Below, piece after piece: positions 17,867 through 26,871 of a stretch of 64,000 nucleotides of DNA. This DNA is from Streptomyces sp. SID8352 (GTDB lineage Bacteria > Actinomycetota > Actinomycetes > Streptomycetales > Streptomycetaceae): the NCBI RefSeq assembly GCF_009862265.1, contig NZ_WWGX01000022.1, positions 157,551-221,550 of the forward strand, read 5' to 3'. Each line of letters begins with the position of its first letter. The stretch's first letter is position 1. The translations under genes and the position numbers were made by a program. The notes under the pieces are model-generated. The model did not search any database. It saw only the letters and a list, made by a program, of their open reading frames with translations, and was not told where the DNA came from.

Positions 17867-19228
17867 CTACAGCACCGGCAGGGACCGCTTCAGCTCGAAC
17901 GCGGTGACCTGCGAGCGGTACTCCTCCCACTCCTGGCGCTTGTTGCGCAGGAAGAAGTCGAAGACGTGCTCGCCCAGCGTCTCGGCGACGAGGTCGCTGC
18001 GCTCCATCAGGGCCAGCGCCTCGCCGAGGTTCTGCGGGAGCGGCTCGATGCCCAGGGCGCGCCGCTCCGCGTCGGACAGCGCCCACACGTCGTCCTCGGC
18101 GCCCGGCGGGAGTTCGTAGCCCTCCTCGATGCCCTTGAGGCCGGCGGCGAGCAGGACGGCGTAGGTCAGGTACGGGTTGGCGCCGGAGTCGATCGAGCGG
18201 ATCTCCACCCGGGCCGAACCGGTCTTGCCCGGCTTGTACATGGGCACCCGGACCAGCGCCGAGCGGTTGTTGTGGCCCCAGCAGATGTACGACGGTGCCT
18301 CGCCGCCCGCCCCGGCGGTGCGCTCGGCGCCGCCCCAGATGCGCTTGTAGGAGTTGACCCACTGGTTGGTGACGGCGGAGATCTCCGCCGCGTGCCGCAG
18401 CAGCCCCGCGATGAAGGAGCGGCCGACCCGGGAGAGCTGGTACTCGGCGCCGGACTCGTAGAAGGCGTTGCGGTCGCCCTCGAACAGGGACAGGTGCGAG
18501 TGCATGCCCGAACCGGGGTACTCCGAGAACGGCTTGGGCATGAAGGTGGCCTGGAGGCCCTGCTCCAGCGCCACCTGCTTCATGACCAGGCGGAACGTCA
18601 TGATGTTGTCGGCGGTGGAGAGCGCGTCGGCGTAGCGCAGGTCGATCTCCTGCTGGCCGGGGGCGCCCTCGTGGTGGGAGAACTCCACCGAGATGCCCAT
18701 CGACTCCAGTTGGGTGATGGCCTGGCGGCGGAAGTCCATGCCGATGTTCTGCGGGGTGTGGTCGAAGTACCCGGAGTTGTCGGCGGGCGTGGGCACCGAG
18801 CCGTCCACCGGCTTGTCCTTCAGCAGGAAGAACTCGATCTCCGGGTGGGTGTAGAAGGTGAACCCCTGGTCGGAGGCGCGGGCCAGGGCCCGCTTGAGGA
18901 CGTAGCGCGGGTCCGCGAAGGACGGGGAGCCGTCCGGCATCAGGATGTCGCAGAACATGCGGGCCGTGCCGGGGGCCTCCGCGCGCCAGGGCAGCACCTG
19001 GAACGTGGACGGGTCCGGCTTGGCGATCATGTCGGACTCGTAGACCCGGGCGAAGCCCTCGATGGCCGAGCCGTCGAAGCCGATGCCCTCGTCGAAGGCC
19101 TGCTCCAGCTCGGCCGGGGCCACGGCCACGGACTTCAGGAAGCCCAGCACGTCCGTGAACCACAGCCGCACGAACCGGATGTCGCGCTCCTCCAGCGTCC
19201 GGATCACGAACTCCTGCTGCTTGTCCAT
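17867..19228 (-). CDS. glnA2: Glutamine synthetase-like protein GlnA2, probable gamma-glutamylpolyamine synthetase
   Basis: A 453-residue GS type I-fold enzyme: beta-grasp N-domain (DIRFVRLWFTDVLGFLKSVAV), substrate and metal residues in EIEFFLL and SHHEGAPGQQEIDLRYADAL, the GSGMHSHLSLF loop, and NRSALVRVP plus RVEIRSIDSGANPYLTYAVLLAAGL. Streptomyces carry several GlnA paralogues that are not true glutamine synthetases; the S. coelicolor orthologue GlnA2 has been reported to glutamylate polyamines, and the same activity is inferred here. The start is ATG 19228, with GGGGAAG six bases upstream; ATG 19243 lacks a usable site. No GlnR box was seen upstream, unlike glnA and glnII. Confidence 0.9.
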   Translation of the reverse strand: MDKQQEFVIRTLEERDIRFVRLWFTDVLGFLKSVAVAPAELEQAFDEGIGFDGSAIEGFARVYESDMIAKPDPSTFQVLPWRAEAPGTARMFCDILMPDGSPSFADPRYVLKRALARASDQGFTFYTHPEIEFFLLKDKPVDGSVPTPADNSGYFDHTPQNIGMDFRRQAITQLESMGISVEFSHHEGAPGQQEIDLRYADALSTADNIMTFRLVMKQVALEQGLQATFMPKPFSEYPGSGMHSHLSLFEGDRNAFYESGAEYQLSRVGRSFIAGLLRHAAEISAVTNQWVNSYKRIWGGAERTAGAGGEAPSYICWGHNNRSALVRVPMYKPGKTGSARVEIRSIDSGANPYLTYAVLLAAGLKGIEEGYELPPGAEDDVWALSDAERRALGIEPLPQNLGEALALMERSDLVAETLGEHVFDFFLRNKRQEWEEYRSQVTAFELKRSLPVL

Positions 19229-19520
19229 CTTCCGCTTCCCCATCCTTGCTGGTCAGGCCGCCCGTCTCCGGCACGGTGGAGGCGGTCGGGCACCTGAGCA
19301 TCACACCATGACGGCATGTCGTACGCGTCGCGGACCCACCGCCGGCGCCGCGTACCCCGGGCGCACCGCTCCTCCCGCAGCGTAGAGGCCGCCCGTTCGA
19401 TCGGGCCATTCCTGAGTGCCCGGCGCGACAGATCGTGTGATCTCTCTACGGGAGAGTTGGTCCGTACCACTACGATCAGCGGACTTTCACCGCCTCCCGT
19501 TTCCCAGAAGGGCACACCCC

Positions 19521-20195
19521 ATGGGTTCCGCCAACAAGAGCAGCAACACGGCGCGCCAGGACCGCATAGCCGGGATGCGCCGTGCCGAGCAGGCACGTGA
19601 GCGACGGAACCGCGTCCTCGTGATCACGGCCTCCGTGGTGGTCGTCGCCGGACTCGTCGCCGGCGGCGTCGCCCTCGTCCGCTCCCAGTCCGACGGCGGC
19701 GGCTCCGACGACACGGCGGCGACGAAGGCCAAGGTCTCCGGCAGGTTCGAGGCCGGCGCGGACGGCGTCAACACCTGGAAGGGCACCCTCGGCCGCGACC
19801 ACGTCACCACCAAGGTGACCTACCCGGTCGACCCCCCGGTCGGCGGTGACCACAACCAGGTCTGGATGAACTGCAACGGCGACGTCTACACCAAGCCGCT
19901 GAACAACGAGAACGCCGTCCACTCCCTGGAGCACGGCGCCGTGTGGGTGACCTACAACGACCGGGCGCCCAAGGCCGACGTCGAGGCGCTCGCGGCGAAG
20001 GTGAAGAAGACGCCGTACTCCCTGATGAGCCCGGACGGGAAGCAGAAGGACCCGATCATGCTCTCCGCCTGGGGCCACCAGCGCACGGTGACCGGCGCCG
20101 ACGACCCCGCCGTGGACGCCTTCTTCGGGAAGTTCGTCCAGGGCGAGCAGACCCCCGAGCCGGGCGCGGCCTGCACCAACGGGCTGGCGCAGTGA
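19521..20195 (+). CDS. DUF3105-family membrane-anchored protein
   Basis: A 224-residue protein. A charged cytoplasmic N-terminus (TARQDRIAGMRRAEQARERRNR) precedes one membrane helix (residues 35-56) and an extracytoplasmic DUF3105 domain with the family motif YPVDPPVGGDHNQVWMNC, the HSLEHGAVWVTY core and WGHQ. The conserved His and Cys residues suggest metal or redox chemistry, but no function is established. ATG 19521 directly precedes the coding-like sequence. The stop overlaps the start of the DUF305 gene (GTGA), so the two are translationally coupled and probably act together at the membrane. Confidence 0.9.
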   Translation: MGSANKSSNTARQDRIAGMRRAEQARERRNRVLVITASVVVVAGLVAGGVALVRSQSDGGGSDDTAATKAKVSGRFEAGADGVNTWKGTLGRDHVTTKVTYPVDPPVGGDHNQVWMNCNGDVYTKPLNNENAVHSLEHGAVWVTYNDRAPKADVEALAAKVKKTPYSLMSPDGKQKDPIMLSAWGHQRTVTGADDPAVDAFFGKFVQGEQTPEPGAACTNGLAQ

Positions 20196-20824
20196 GACGG
20201 GCCGCCGCCGGCTGGATCGCCGGGGCCGTGACGGCGGCGCTCGTCGCGGCCGGTGCCGTCACCTACGCGGTCGCGGGGGACGACGGCCCCGCGGCGCCGG
20301 CCGTCCCGGCGTCCGACTCGGCCGACGCCGGGTTCGCGCGCGACATGATGGTGCACCACCAGCAGGCCGTGGAGATGTCGTACGTCCTGCGCGACCGCAC
20401 CGACGACGAGGAGATCCGCCGCCTCGCCTACGACATCGCGCAGACCCAGGCCAACCAGCGGGGCATGATGATCGGCTGGCTGGACCTGTGGGGCCTGTCG
20501 AAGGTCTCGCCCGACCCGCCGATGACCTGGATGGGCATGGGCGACGCGCCCACGGCCGGGGACGGCTCGCTGATGCCGGGCATGGCCACCAACGCCGAGA
20601 TGGCCGAGCTGGGCCGGCTCAGCGGGAAGAAGGCCGAGGTCCTCTACCTCCAACTGATGATCGAGCACCACCGGGGCGGGGTGCACATGGCCGAGGGATG
20701 TGTGGAGCGCTGCGGGGTGGACGCGGAGAAGCGGCTGGCGCGGGGCATGGTCGAGTCGCAGCAGTCGGAGATCCGGCTGATGGTCGACCTGCTGATCAAG
20801 CGGGGCGCCAGACAGCGGGGCTGA
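20192..20824 (+). CDS. DUF305-family exported protein
   Basis: A 210-residue protein with a signal anchor (residues 6-27) and a DUF305 four-helix domain: FARDMMVHHQQAVEMSYVL near the start and YLQLMIEHHRGGVHMAEGC near residue 155. The paired MxxHHxxA/G motifs resemble ferritin-like and copper-binding CopM proteins, so metal binding in the cell envelope is plausible. The GTG start overlaps the DUF3105 stop. DUF305 and DUF3105 genes often occur together in actinobacteria. An 800-bp gene-free stretch follows. Confidence 0.9.
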   Translation: MRRAAAGWIAGAVTAALVAAGAVTYAVAGDDGPAAPAVPASDSADAGFARDMMVHHQQAVEMSYVLRDRTDDEEIRRLAYDIAQTQANQRGMMIGWLDLWGLSKVSPDPPMTWMGMGDAPTAGDGSLMPGMATNAEMAELGRLSGKKAEVLYLQLMIEHHRGGVHMAEGCVERCGVDAEKRLARGMVESQQSEIRLMVDLLIKRGARQRG

Positions 20825-21625
20825 TCCCGGGACCGGGGCGCCGGTCTCCGGCCGCTGCCGCCCGGTTCCGGCCCGGGCTGTCGGTTCCGGCCCGCGCCCC
20901 GGCTCCGGCCCGAGCCACCGGGCCCCGGCGGCGGCTGGTACCGCCCGGCCCCGGCTCCGGCTCGTGCCGCCCGGTCCCGGTCCCGGCTGGTGCCGCCCGG
21001 TCCCGGCTCCGGCTGGTGCCGCCCGGTCCCGGTCCCGGCTGGTGCCGCCCGGTCCCGGCCCCGGCTGGTGCCGCCCGGTCCCGGTCCCGGCTGGTGCCGC
21101 CCGGTCCCGGTCCCGGCTCGTGCCGCCCGGTCCCGGCCCCGGCTGGTGCCGCCCGGCTCCGGCCCGGGGTACCAGGCCCCGGCCCGGGCCACCAGGCCCC
21201 GGTTCGTGCCGTGTGGTTCAGGCCCGCCCCGCCTCGGGCGCCCCGCGTCGCCCCGCCCCGCGCCCGGGCGGGCCGGTGTCCGGCGCCGTGGGCGGGGCCC
21301 CGGACCTCGGCGACGGGCGCGCGGGCACCCGTCCGGCAGGGCCCGCCCCGGTGCGTGCGGAGAGGCGCCCGGTGCGCCGTGGGTGCTCCCGTCGTCCGTC
21401 CAGTGCCTTGCGGGGACCGGGACCTGGCCGGGGCCGCGCCCGGGGCGGCGGGGCTGCGGTCCCGCCCGGGGCCGGGCGCCGGGCCCGGCGCGGTCCGCCC
21501 GCCCGCCGGTCCGCCCGCCGGTCCGCGCGCCATCGGGGCCGGGCCGGGCGCGTCCCGCGTGCGGGGGAGCGGTCCGGACCCGCCGCACCACCCCATCGCG
21601 TCGGTCTGACGATTACACTGGTGCC
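20825..21625. other. Gene-free region upstream of nadE
   Basis: An 800-bp GC-rich stretch without a credible gene. The first third is dominated by the 26-bp minisatellite at 20939-21170. The rest is CCGG-rich, with long frames on both strands that are only Pro/Gly/Arg/Ala. The nadE promoter must lie at its right end. Confidence 0.7.
20939..21170. repeat. 26-bp minisatellite, about nine tandem copies
   Basis: The unit tgccgcccggtcccggtccc+ggctgg repeats with phase 26 from 20939 (starts at 20965, 20991, 21017, 21043, 21069, 21095, 21121 and 21147). Copies differ mainly at one GGTCCC/GGCTCC/GGCCCC triplet and at the final CTGG/CTCG. The unit is not a multiple of three, which argues against a coding repeat. 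Confidence 0.9.
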
Positions 21626-21626
21626 G
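21614..21626 (+). promoter_or_regulatory. Possible leaderless promoter of nadE
   Basis: TACACT (21614-21619) fits a -10 hexamer, and its start point would fall at or next to the GTG at 21626. No Shine-Dalgarno sequence precedes the GTG. This suggests a leaderless message, common in Streptomyces. The -35 is not clear. Confidence 0.35.
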
Positions 21627-23380
21627 TGCCCCAACTACGACTCGCCCTGAACCAGATCGACTCCCGTGTCGGCGACCTCGCCGCCAACGCGGACTCGGTC
21701 GTCCGCTGGACCCGGCACTCCGCCGAGCAGGGGGCCCACCTCGTGGCCTTCCCGGAGATGGTGCTGACCGGGTATCCCGTCGAGGACCTGGCCCTCAGGT
21801 CGTCCTTCGTCGAGGCCTCCCGCACGGCCCTGCGCGCGCTGGCCGCCCGCCTCGCCGAGGAGGGCCTCGGGGAGCTGCCGGTGGTCGTCGGCTACCTCGA
21901 CCGCGCCGACAGCGCGCGGCCCGTGTACGGCCGGCCCGCGGGCGCCCCGCGCAACGCGGCGGCGGTGCTGCACGGCGGCGAGGTGGCCCTGGCCTTCGCC
22001 AAGCACCACCTGCCCAACTACGGCGTCTTCGACGAGTACCGCTACTTCGTGCCCGGCGACACCCTGCCCGTGGTGCGCGTGCGCGGCGTCGACGTCGCCC
22101 TCGCCATCTGCGAGGACCTCTGGCAGGACGGCGGCCGGGTGCCCGCCACCCGCTCCGCGGGGGCCGGACTGCTGCTCTCCGTCAACGCCTCGCCGTACGA
22201 GCGGGACAAGGACGACACCCGTCTCGAACTGGTGCGCAAGCGCGCCCAGGAGGCCGGCTGCACCACCGCCTACCTCGCCATGACGGGCGGCCAGGACGAG
22301 CTGGTCTTCGACGGCGACTCCATCGTCGTCGACAGGGACGGCCGGGTCCTGACACGGGCCCCGCAGTTCTCCGAGTGCTGCGTGGTCGTCGACCTCGACC
22401 TGCCCGCGGCCGGCCCCGACGCCCCGTCCGGCGTGGTGGACGACGGGCTGCGCATCGACCGGGTCGTGCTCTCCGAGGAGCCGGTGCCCGCCTACGGGCC
22501 GGAGCTGCCCGGAGGGTGCGCCGAGCGGCTGGACGACGAGGAGGAGATCTACTCCGCGCTGGTCGTGGGGCTGCGGGCGTACGTCGAGAAGAACGGCTTC
22601 CGCTCGGTGCTGATCGGCCTGTCCGGCGGCATCGACTCGGCGCTGGTCGCCGCCATCGCCTGCGACGCGGTCGGAGCGGAGAACGTGTACGGCGTGTCGA
22701 TGCCGTCCAAGTACTCCTCGCAGCACTCCCGGGACGACGCGGCGGACCTGGCCCGCCGCACCGGACTGCACTACCGGACCGTCTCCATCGAGCCCATGTT
22801 CGACGCCTACATGGGCGCCCTGGGACTGACCGGGCTCGCCGAGGAGAACCTCCAGTCGCGGCTGCGCGGCACCCTGCTGATGGCGATCTCCAACCAGGAG
22901 GGCCACATCGTCCTGGCGCCCGGCAACAAGTCCGAGCTGGCGGTCGGCTACTCGACGCTCTACGGCGACTCGGTGGGCGCGTACGGGCCGATCAAGGACG
23001 TGTACAAGACGACCGTGTTCCGCCTCGCCGAGTGGCGCAACCGGGCGGCCGAGGAGCGCGGCGGGACGCCTCCGATCCCCGGCAACTCCATCACCAAGCC
23101 GCCCAGCGCGGAGCTGCGCCCGGACCAGGTCGACACCGACTCGCTGCCGGACTACCCGGTGCTCGACGCCATCCTGGAGCTGTACGTCGACCGGGACCGC
23201 GGGGCCGACGAGATCGTCGCCGCCGGGTACGACCGCGAGCTGGTGCTCAGGACGCTGCGGATGGTCGACACCGCCGAGTACAAGCGGCGGCAGTACCCGC
23301 CGGGCACCAAGATCTCGCCGAAGGGCTTCGGCAAGGACCGCAGGCTGCCCATCACCAACCGCTGGCGCGAGACGGGCTGA
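21626..23380 (+). CDS. nadE: Glutamine-dependent NAD+ synthetase
   Basis: A 584-residue two-domain enzyme that amidates nicotinic acid adenine dinucleotide to NAD+. Residues 1-270 are the nitrilase-like glutaminase, with catalytic Glu in FPEMVLTGYPVEDL, Lys in FAKHHLPNYGVFDEYRYF and Cys in VALAICEDLWQDGG. Residues ~310-584 are the synthetase, with the ATP loop IGLSGGIDSALVAA, then SMPSKYSSQHS, LAPGNKSELAVGYSTLYGD and the KISPKGFGKDRRLPITNRWR tail. The start is GTG 21626, where family similarity begins; the reading frame upstream is repeat DNA. It is expressed separately from glnE, which follows after 455 bp. Confidence 0.97.
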   Translation: MPQLRLALNQIDSRVGDLAANADSVVRWTRHSAEQGAHLVAFPEMVLTGYPVEDLALRSSFVEASRTALRALAARLAEEGLGELPVVVGYLDRADSARPVYGRPAGAPRNAAAVLHGGEVALAFAKHHLPNYGVFDEYRYFVPGDTLPVVRVRGVDVALAICEDLWQDGGRVPATRSAGAGLLLSVNASPYERDKDDTRLELVRKRAQEAGCTTAYLAMTGGQDELVFDGDSIVVDRDGRVLTRAPQFSECCVVVDLDLPAAGPDAPSGVVDDGLRIDRVVLSEEPVPAYGPELPGGCAERLDDEEEIYSALVVGLRAYVEKNGFRSVLIGLSGGIDSALVAAIACDAVGAENVYGVSMPSKYSSQHSRDDAADLARRTGLHYRTVSIEPMFDAYMGALGLTGLAEENLQSRLRGTLLMAISNQEGHIVLAPGNKSELAVGYSTLYGDSVGAYGPIKDVYKTTVFRLAEWRNRAAEERGGTPPIPGNSITKPPSAELRPDQVDTDSLPDYPVLDAILELYVDRDRGADEIVAAGYDRELVLRTLRMVDTAEYKRRQYPPGTKISPKGFGKDRRLPITNRWRETG

Positions 23381-23835
23381 CGCGCACCGCCACGGTCGCG
23401 GTGGAGGCCCCGTCCCGGCCGGCGCCGCTCACCGGCGGCGGGACCGGCTCCGGGGTGAGGCCCACGCCCCCACCGAACCGGCCCCGTCCGTCGCGCCCCG
23501 GAGCCGCGGGCCCCGGGGGCGGGCGGCCCGGGAGGGGCGGCGGCCCAGGGGCGGCCCGGGGAGACCGGCGGCTCAGGGGCGGGCGGCCCGTCGCGCGTGC
23601 GGCGGGCAGCCCGGGGAAGGGCGCGGCCGGGCCGGGTCCCCGGGGCGCCTCTGAGCGGTGGCGCCCGCCCGGAAGGGCCCCCGGCGGCCAGGGCCGCCGC
23701 CCGCGTACATTCGGGGGCGGGCGGCTCCGCGACGCACCCGGGCCGCCGCCGGGGGCCGGTCCGCCGCGGATCCGGGGCGCACAGCCCTTAGGCTCGGCCC
23801 GTGGGTTCGATCCGATGGTGCGGCGGGAGGCCGGA
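23381..23835. other. Gene-free spacer between nadE and glnE
   Basis: 455 bp of very GC-rich sequence (GGGGCGGGCGGCCCG-type runs). No credible frame, box or hairpin was picked out. The glnE ribosome site (GGGAGG, 23825-23830) is at its end. Confidence 0.55.
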
Positions 23836-26829
23836 ATGACGTCGCCGGGGCGCAGGAGCAGCACCTTCACCCGACTGCTGCGGCACGGCTTCACCGACCC
23901 CTCGGCCGCCGAGCGCCTCCTCGACGGGGTGGACCCGGCCGTGCGCGAGGACCCCGTGCTCCTGGAGGCCCTGGGCGCCACCGCCGATCCCGACCTCGCC
24001 CTGACCGGGCTGGTGCGGCTGCTGGAGGCCCAGCCCGACGCCACCGCCCGCCAAGGGCTCCTGGACACCCTCGTCTCGGCCAAGCCGCTGCGCGACCGCC
24101 TCCTCGGGGTGCTCGGCGCCTCCGAGGCGCTGGCCGACCACCTCGCCCGGCACTCCTCGGACTGGCAGTCCCTCGTCACCTACGGGCCGCGCGACCTGCA
24201 CCGCGGCATAGAGGAGTTCGAGGAGGGCCTCGCCGGGGCCGCCGACCCCGTCTCGCTGCGCGTCGCCTACCGCCGCTGCCTGCTCTCCATCGCCGCCCGC
24301 GACGTCTGCGGCACCATCGACGTCGCCGAGACCGCCGCCGAACTGGCCGACCTCGCCACCGCCACCCTGCGCGCCGCGCTCGCCCTGGCCGCGGCCGCCG
24401 CCCCCGAGGACGCCGCCCGGTGCCGGCTCGCCGTGATCGCCATGGGCAAGTGCGGCGGCCACGAGCTGAACTACGTCTCCGACGTCGACGTCATCTTCGT
24501 CGCCGAGCCCGCGGGGGACACCGACGAGGCGAAGGCCATGCGCTCCGCCGCCTCGCTCGCCGCGCACATGATGCGGATCTGCTCCGAGACCACCGTCGAG
24601 GGCTCCATCTGGCCCGTCGACGCCAATCTGCGCCCCGAGGGCCGCAACGGCCCCCTCGTCCGCACCCTCAGCAGCCATCTCGCCTACTACCAGCGCTGGG
24701 CCAAGACCTGGGAGTTCCAGGCCCTGCTCAAGGCCCGCCCGGTCGCCGGCGACCCGGAGCTGGGCGCCGCGTACACCGCCGCCCTCCAGCCCCTGGTCTG
24801 GCAGGCCGCCGAGCGCGAGAACTTCGTCCCCGACGTGCAGAAGATGCGCCGCCGGGTGGTGGAGAACATCCCCGCCGCCGAGGTCGACCGCCAGCTCAAG
24901 CTGGGCCCCGGCGGCCTGCGGGACGTCGAGTTCGCCGTCCAGCTCCTCCAGCTCGTGCACGGCCGCGCCGACACCTCCCTGCGCAGCGGCACCACCCTGG
25001 ACGCGCTCCGCGCGCTCGCCGACGGCGGCTACGTCGGCCGGGCCGACGCCGCCCAGCTCGACGAGGCGTACCGCTTCCTGCGCTCCATGGAGCACCGCAT
25101 CCAGCTCCACCGGCTGCGCCGCACCCATCTGGTGCCCGAGGACGAGGCCGACCTGCGCCGCCTCGGCCGCTCCCTCGGCCTGCGCAACGAGCCCGTCACC
25201 ACCCTGCTGCGCGCCTGGCGGCGGCACGCGGCCGTGGTCCGCCGGCTCCACGAGAAGATCTTCTACCGGCCGCTGCTCGACGCCGTCGCCCAGCTCGCGC
25301 CGGGGGAGTCCCGGCTCAGCCCGGAGGCCGCCCGGGAGCGCCTGGTCGCCCTCGGCTACGCCGACCCCGCCGCCGCCCTGCGCCATCTGGAGGCCCTCGC
25401 CTCCGGCGTCACCCGCGCCGCCGCGATCCAGCGCACCCTGCTGCCGGTGCTGCTCGGCTGGTTCGCGGACTCCGCCGACCCGGACGCCGGGCTGCTGAAC
25501 TTCCGCAAGGTCTCCGACGCCCTCGGCAAGACCCCCTGGTACCTGCGGCTGCTGCGCGACGAGGGGGCCGCCGCCGAGAACCTCGCCCGGGTGCTGTCCG
25601 CCGGGCGCCTCGCCCCCGACCTGCTGATGCGGGCCCCCGAGGCGGTCGCCCTGCTCGGCGACGGCGGCGGCGGGCTGGCCCCGCGCGCCCGCGCGCAACT
25701 GGAGCAGGAGGCGCTCGCCGCCGTCCGCCGCGCCGACGGCGCCGTCCAGGCCGTCACCGCGGCCCGCGGCATGCGCCGCCGCGAGCTGTTCCGCACCGCC
25801 GCCGCCGACATCATCGCCACCTACGGCACCGAGGCCCGCCCCGCCGAGGGCGACGAGGGCACCCTGGTCGACCGGGTCGGGGACGCCGTCTCCGACCTCA
25901 CCGCCGCGACCCTCGCGGGCACCCTGCGCGCCGTGGTCCGCGAGGGGTGGGGCGACACCCTGCCGGCCCGGTTCGCGATCATCGGCATGGGCCGCTTCGG
26001 CGGCCACGAGCTGGGCTACGGCTCCGACGCCGACGTCCTCTTCGTGCACGAGCCCCGCGAGGGCGTCGACGAGCGGGAGGCCGCCGCGGCCGCCACCCGG
26101 GTCGTCACCGAGATGCGCCGGCTGCTCCAGGTCCCCAGCGCCGACCCGCCGCTGGTCATCGACGCCGACCTGCGCCCCGAGGGCCGCACCGGGCCCCTCT
26201 CCCGCACCCTGGGCTCCTACGAGGCGTACTACCGGCGCTGGTCGCTGACCTGGGAGTCGCACGCCCTGCTGCGGGCCGAGTTCGTGGCCGGGGACGAGGA
26301 GCTGGGGCGGCGGTTCACCGCCCTGGCCGACCCGCTGCGCTATCCGGCGGGAGGGCTGCCGGAGGAGGCGGCGCGGGAGATCCGGCGCCTGAAGGCCCGG
26401 ATGGAGACGGAGCGGCTGCCGCGCGGCTCCGACCCCAAGCTGCACGCCAAGCTGGGCCCGGGCGGGCTGTCCGACGTGGAGTGGACGGTGCAGCTCCTCC
26501 AGCTGCGGCACGGCCACGAGGTGCCGGAACTGCGCACCACCCGCACCCGCCGGGCCCTGGCCGCCGCGACCGGCGCCGGGCTGATCGGTGCCGAGGACGC
26601 GGCCGTCCTGGACGAGGCGTGGGTGCTGGCCACCCGGGTGCGCAACGCGGTCATGCTGGTCCGGGGCAGGGCGGGCGACACCTTCCCCTCCGACGCCCGC
26701 GAGCTGGCCGCGGTGGGCCGCTACCTCGGCTACGGCTCCGGTCACGCCGGGGACATGCTCGACGCCTACCGGCGCACCACCCGGCGGGCCAGGACGGTGG
26801 TGGAATCCCTCTTCTACGGCGCGGAATAG
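23836..26829 (+). CDS. glnE: Bifunctional glutamine synthetase adenylyltransferase/adenylyl-removing enzyme
   Basis: A 997-residue GlnE, the usual length in Streptomyces. It controls GlnA activity by adding or removing AMP on a tyrosine. Two nucleotidyltransferase domains are visible: the N-terminal one around residue 203 (MGKCGGHELNYVSDVDVIF) and the C-terminal one around residue 716 (GMGRFGGHELGYGSDADVLF). Each is followed by its DLRPEGR and LGPGGL.DVE-type motifs and linked helical bundles. ATG 23836 (MTSPGRRSSTFTRLLRHGF) has GGGAGG five bases upstream and is preferred to the upstream GTG/ATG. The substrate GlnA in this window keeps the target tyrosine. A terminator hairpin follows. Confidence 0.96.
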   Translation: MTSPGRRSSTFTRLLRHGFTDPSAAERLLDGVDPAVREDPVLLEALGATADPDLALTGLVRLLEAQPDATARQGLLDTLVSAKPLRDRLLGVLGASEALADHLARHSSDWQSLVTYGPRDLHRGIEEFEEGLAGAADPVSLRVAYRRCLLSIAARDVCGTIDVAETAAELADLATATLRAALALAAAAAPEDAARCRLAVIAMGKCGGHELNYVSDVDVIFVAEPAGDTDEAKAMRSAASLAAHMMRICSETTVEGSIWPVDANLRPEGRNGPLVRTLSSHLAYYQRWAKTWEFQALLKARPVAGDPELGAAYTAALQPLVWQAAERENFVPDVQKMRRRVVENIPAAEVDRQLKLGPGGLRDVEFAVQLLQLVHGRADTSLRSGTTLDALRALADGGYVGRADAAQLDEAYRFLRSMEHRIQLHRLRRTHLVPEDEADLRRLGRSLGLRNEPVTTLLRAWRRHAAVVRRLHEKIFYRPLLDAVAQLAPGESRLSPEAARERLVALGYADPAAALRHLEALASGVTRAAAIQRTLLPVLLGWFADSADPDAGLLNFRKVSDALGKTPWYLRLLRDEGAAAENLARVLSAGRLAPDLLMRAPEAVALLGDGGGGLAPRARAQLEQEALAAVRRADGAVQAVTAARGMRRRELFRTAAADIIATYGTEARPAEGDEGTLVDRVGDAVSDLTAATLAGTLRAVVREGWGDTLPARFAIIGMGRFGGHELGYGSDADVLFVHEPREGVDEREAAAAATRVVTEMRRLLQVPSADPPLVIDADLRPEGRTGPLSRTLGSYEAYYRRWSLTWESHALLRAEFVAGDEELGRRFTALADPLRYPAGGLPEEAAREIRRLKARMETERLPRGSDPKLHAKLGPGGLSDVEWTVQLLQLRHGHEVPELRTTRTRRALAAATGAGLIGAEDAAVLDEAWVLATRVRNAVMLVRGRAGDTFPSDARELAAVGRYLGYGSGHAGDMLDAYRRTTRRARTVVESLFYGAE

Positions 26830-26836
26830 GCCGCCG

Positions 26837-26866
26837 GCCCGGCGCGCACGGCGGCCCGCGCCGGGC
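26837..26866. terminator. Bidirectional terminator between glnE and PAP2 gene
   Basis: GCCCGGCGCG (26837-26846) pairs perfectly with CGCGCCGGGC (26857-26866) over a 10-base loop. It lies in the 42-bp gap between two convergent stop codons and can serve both genes. Confidence 0.6.
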
Positions 26867-26871
26867 CCGCC

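Noticed and set aside
20840-21600. Long open frames across the 26-bp repeats (PGPGWCRPVPAPAG-like proteins on both strands)
   Set aside because: They are translations of the minisatellite and of CCGG-rich DNA; the composition is only Pro/Gly/Arg/Ala, the unit is not a multiple of three, and no ribosome site or domain is present.
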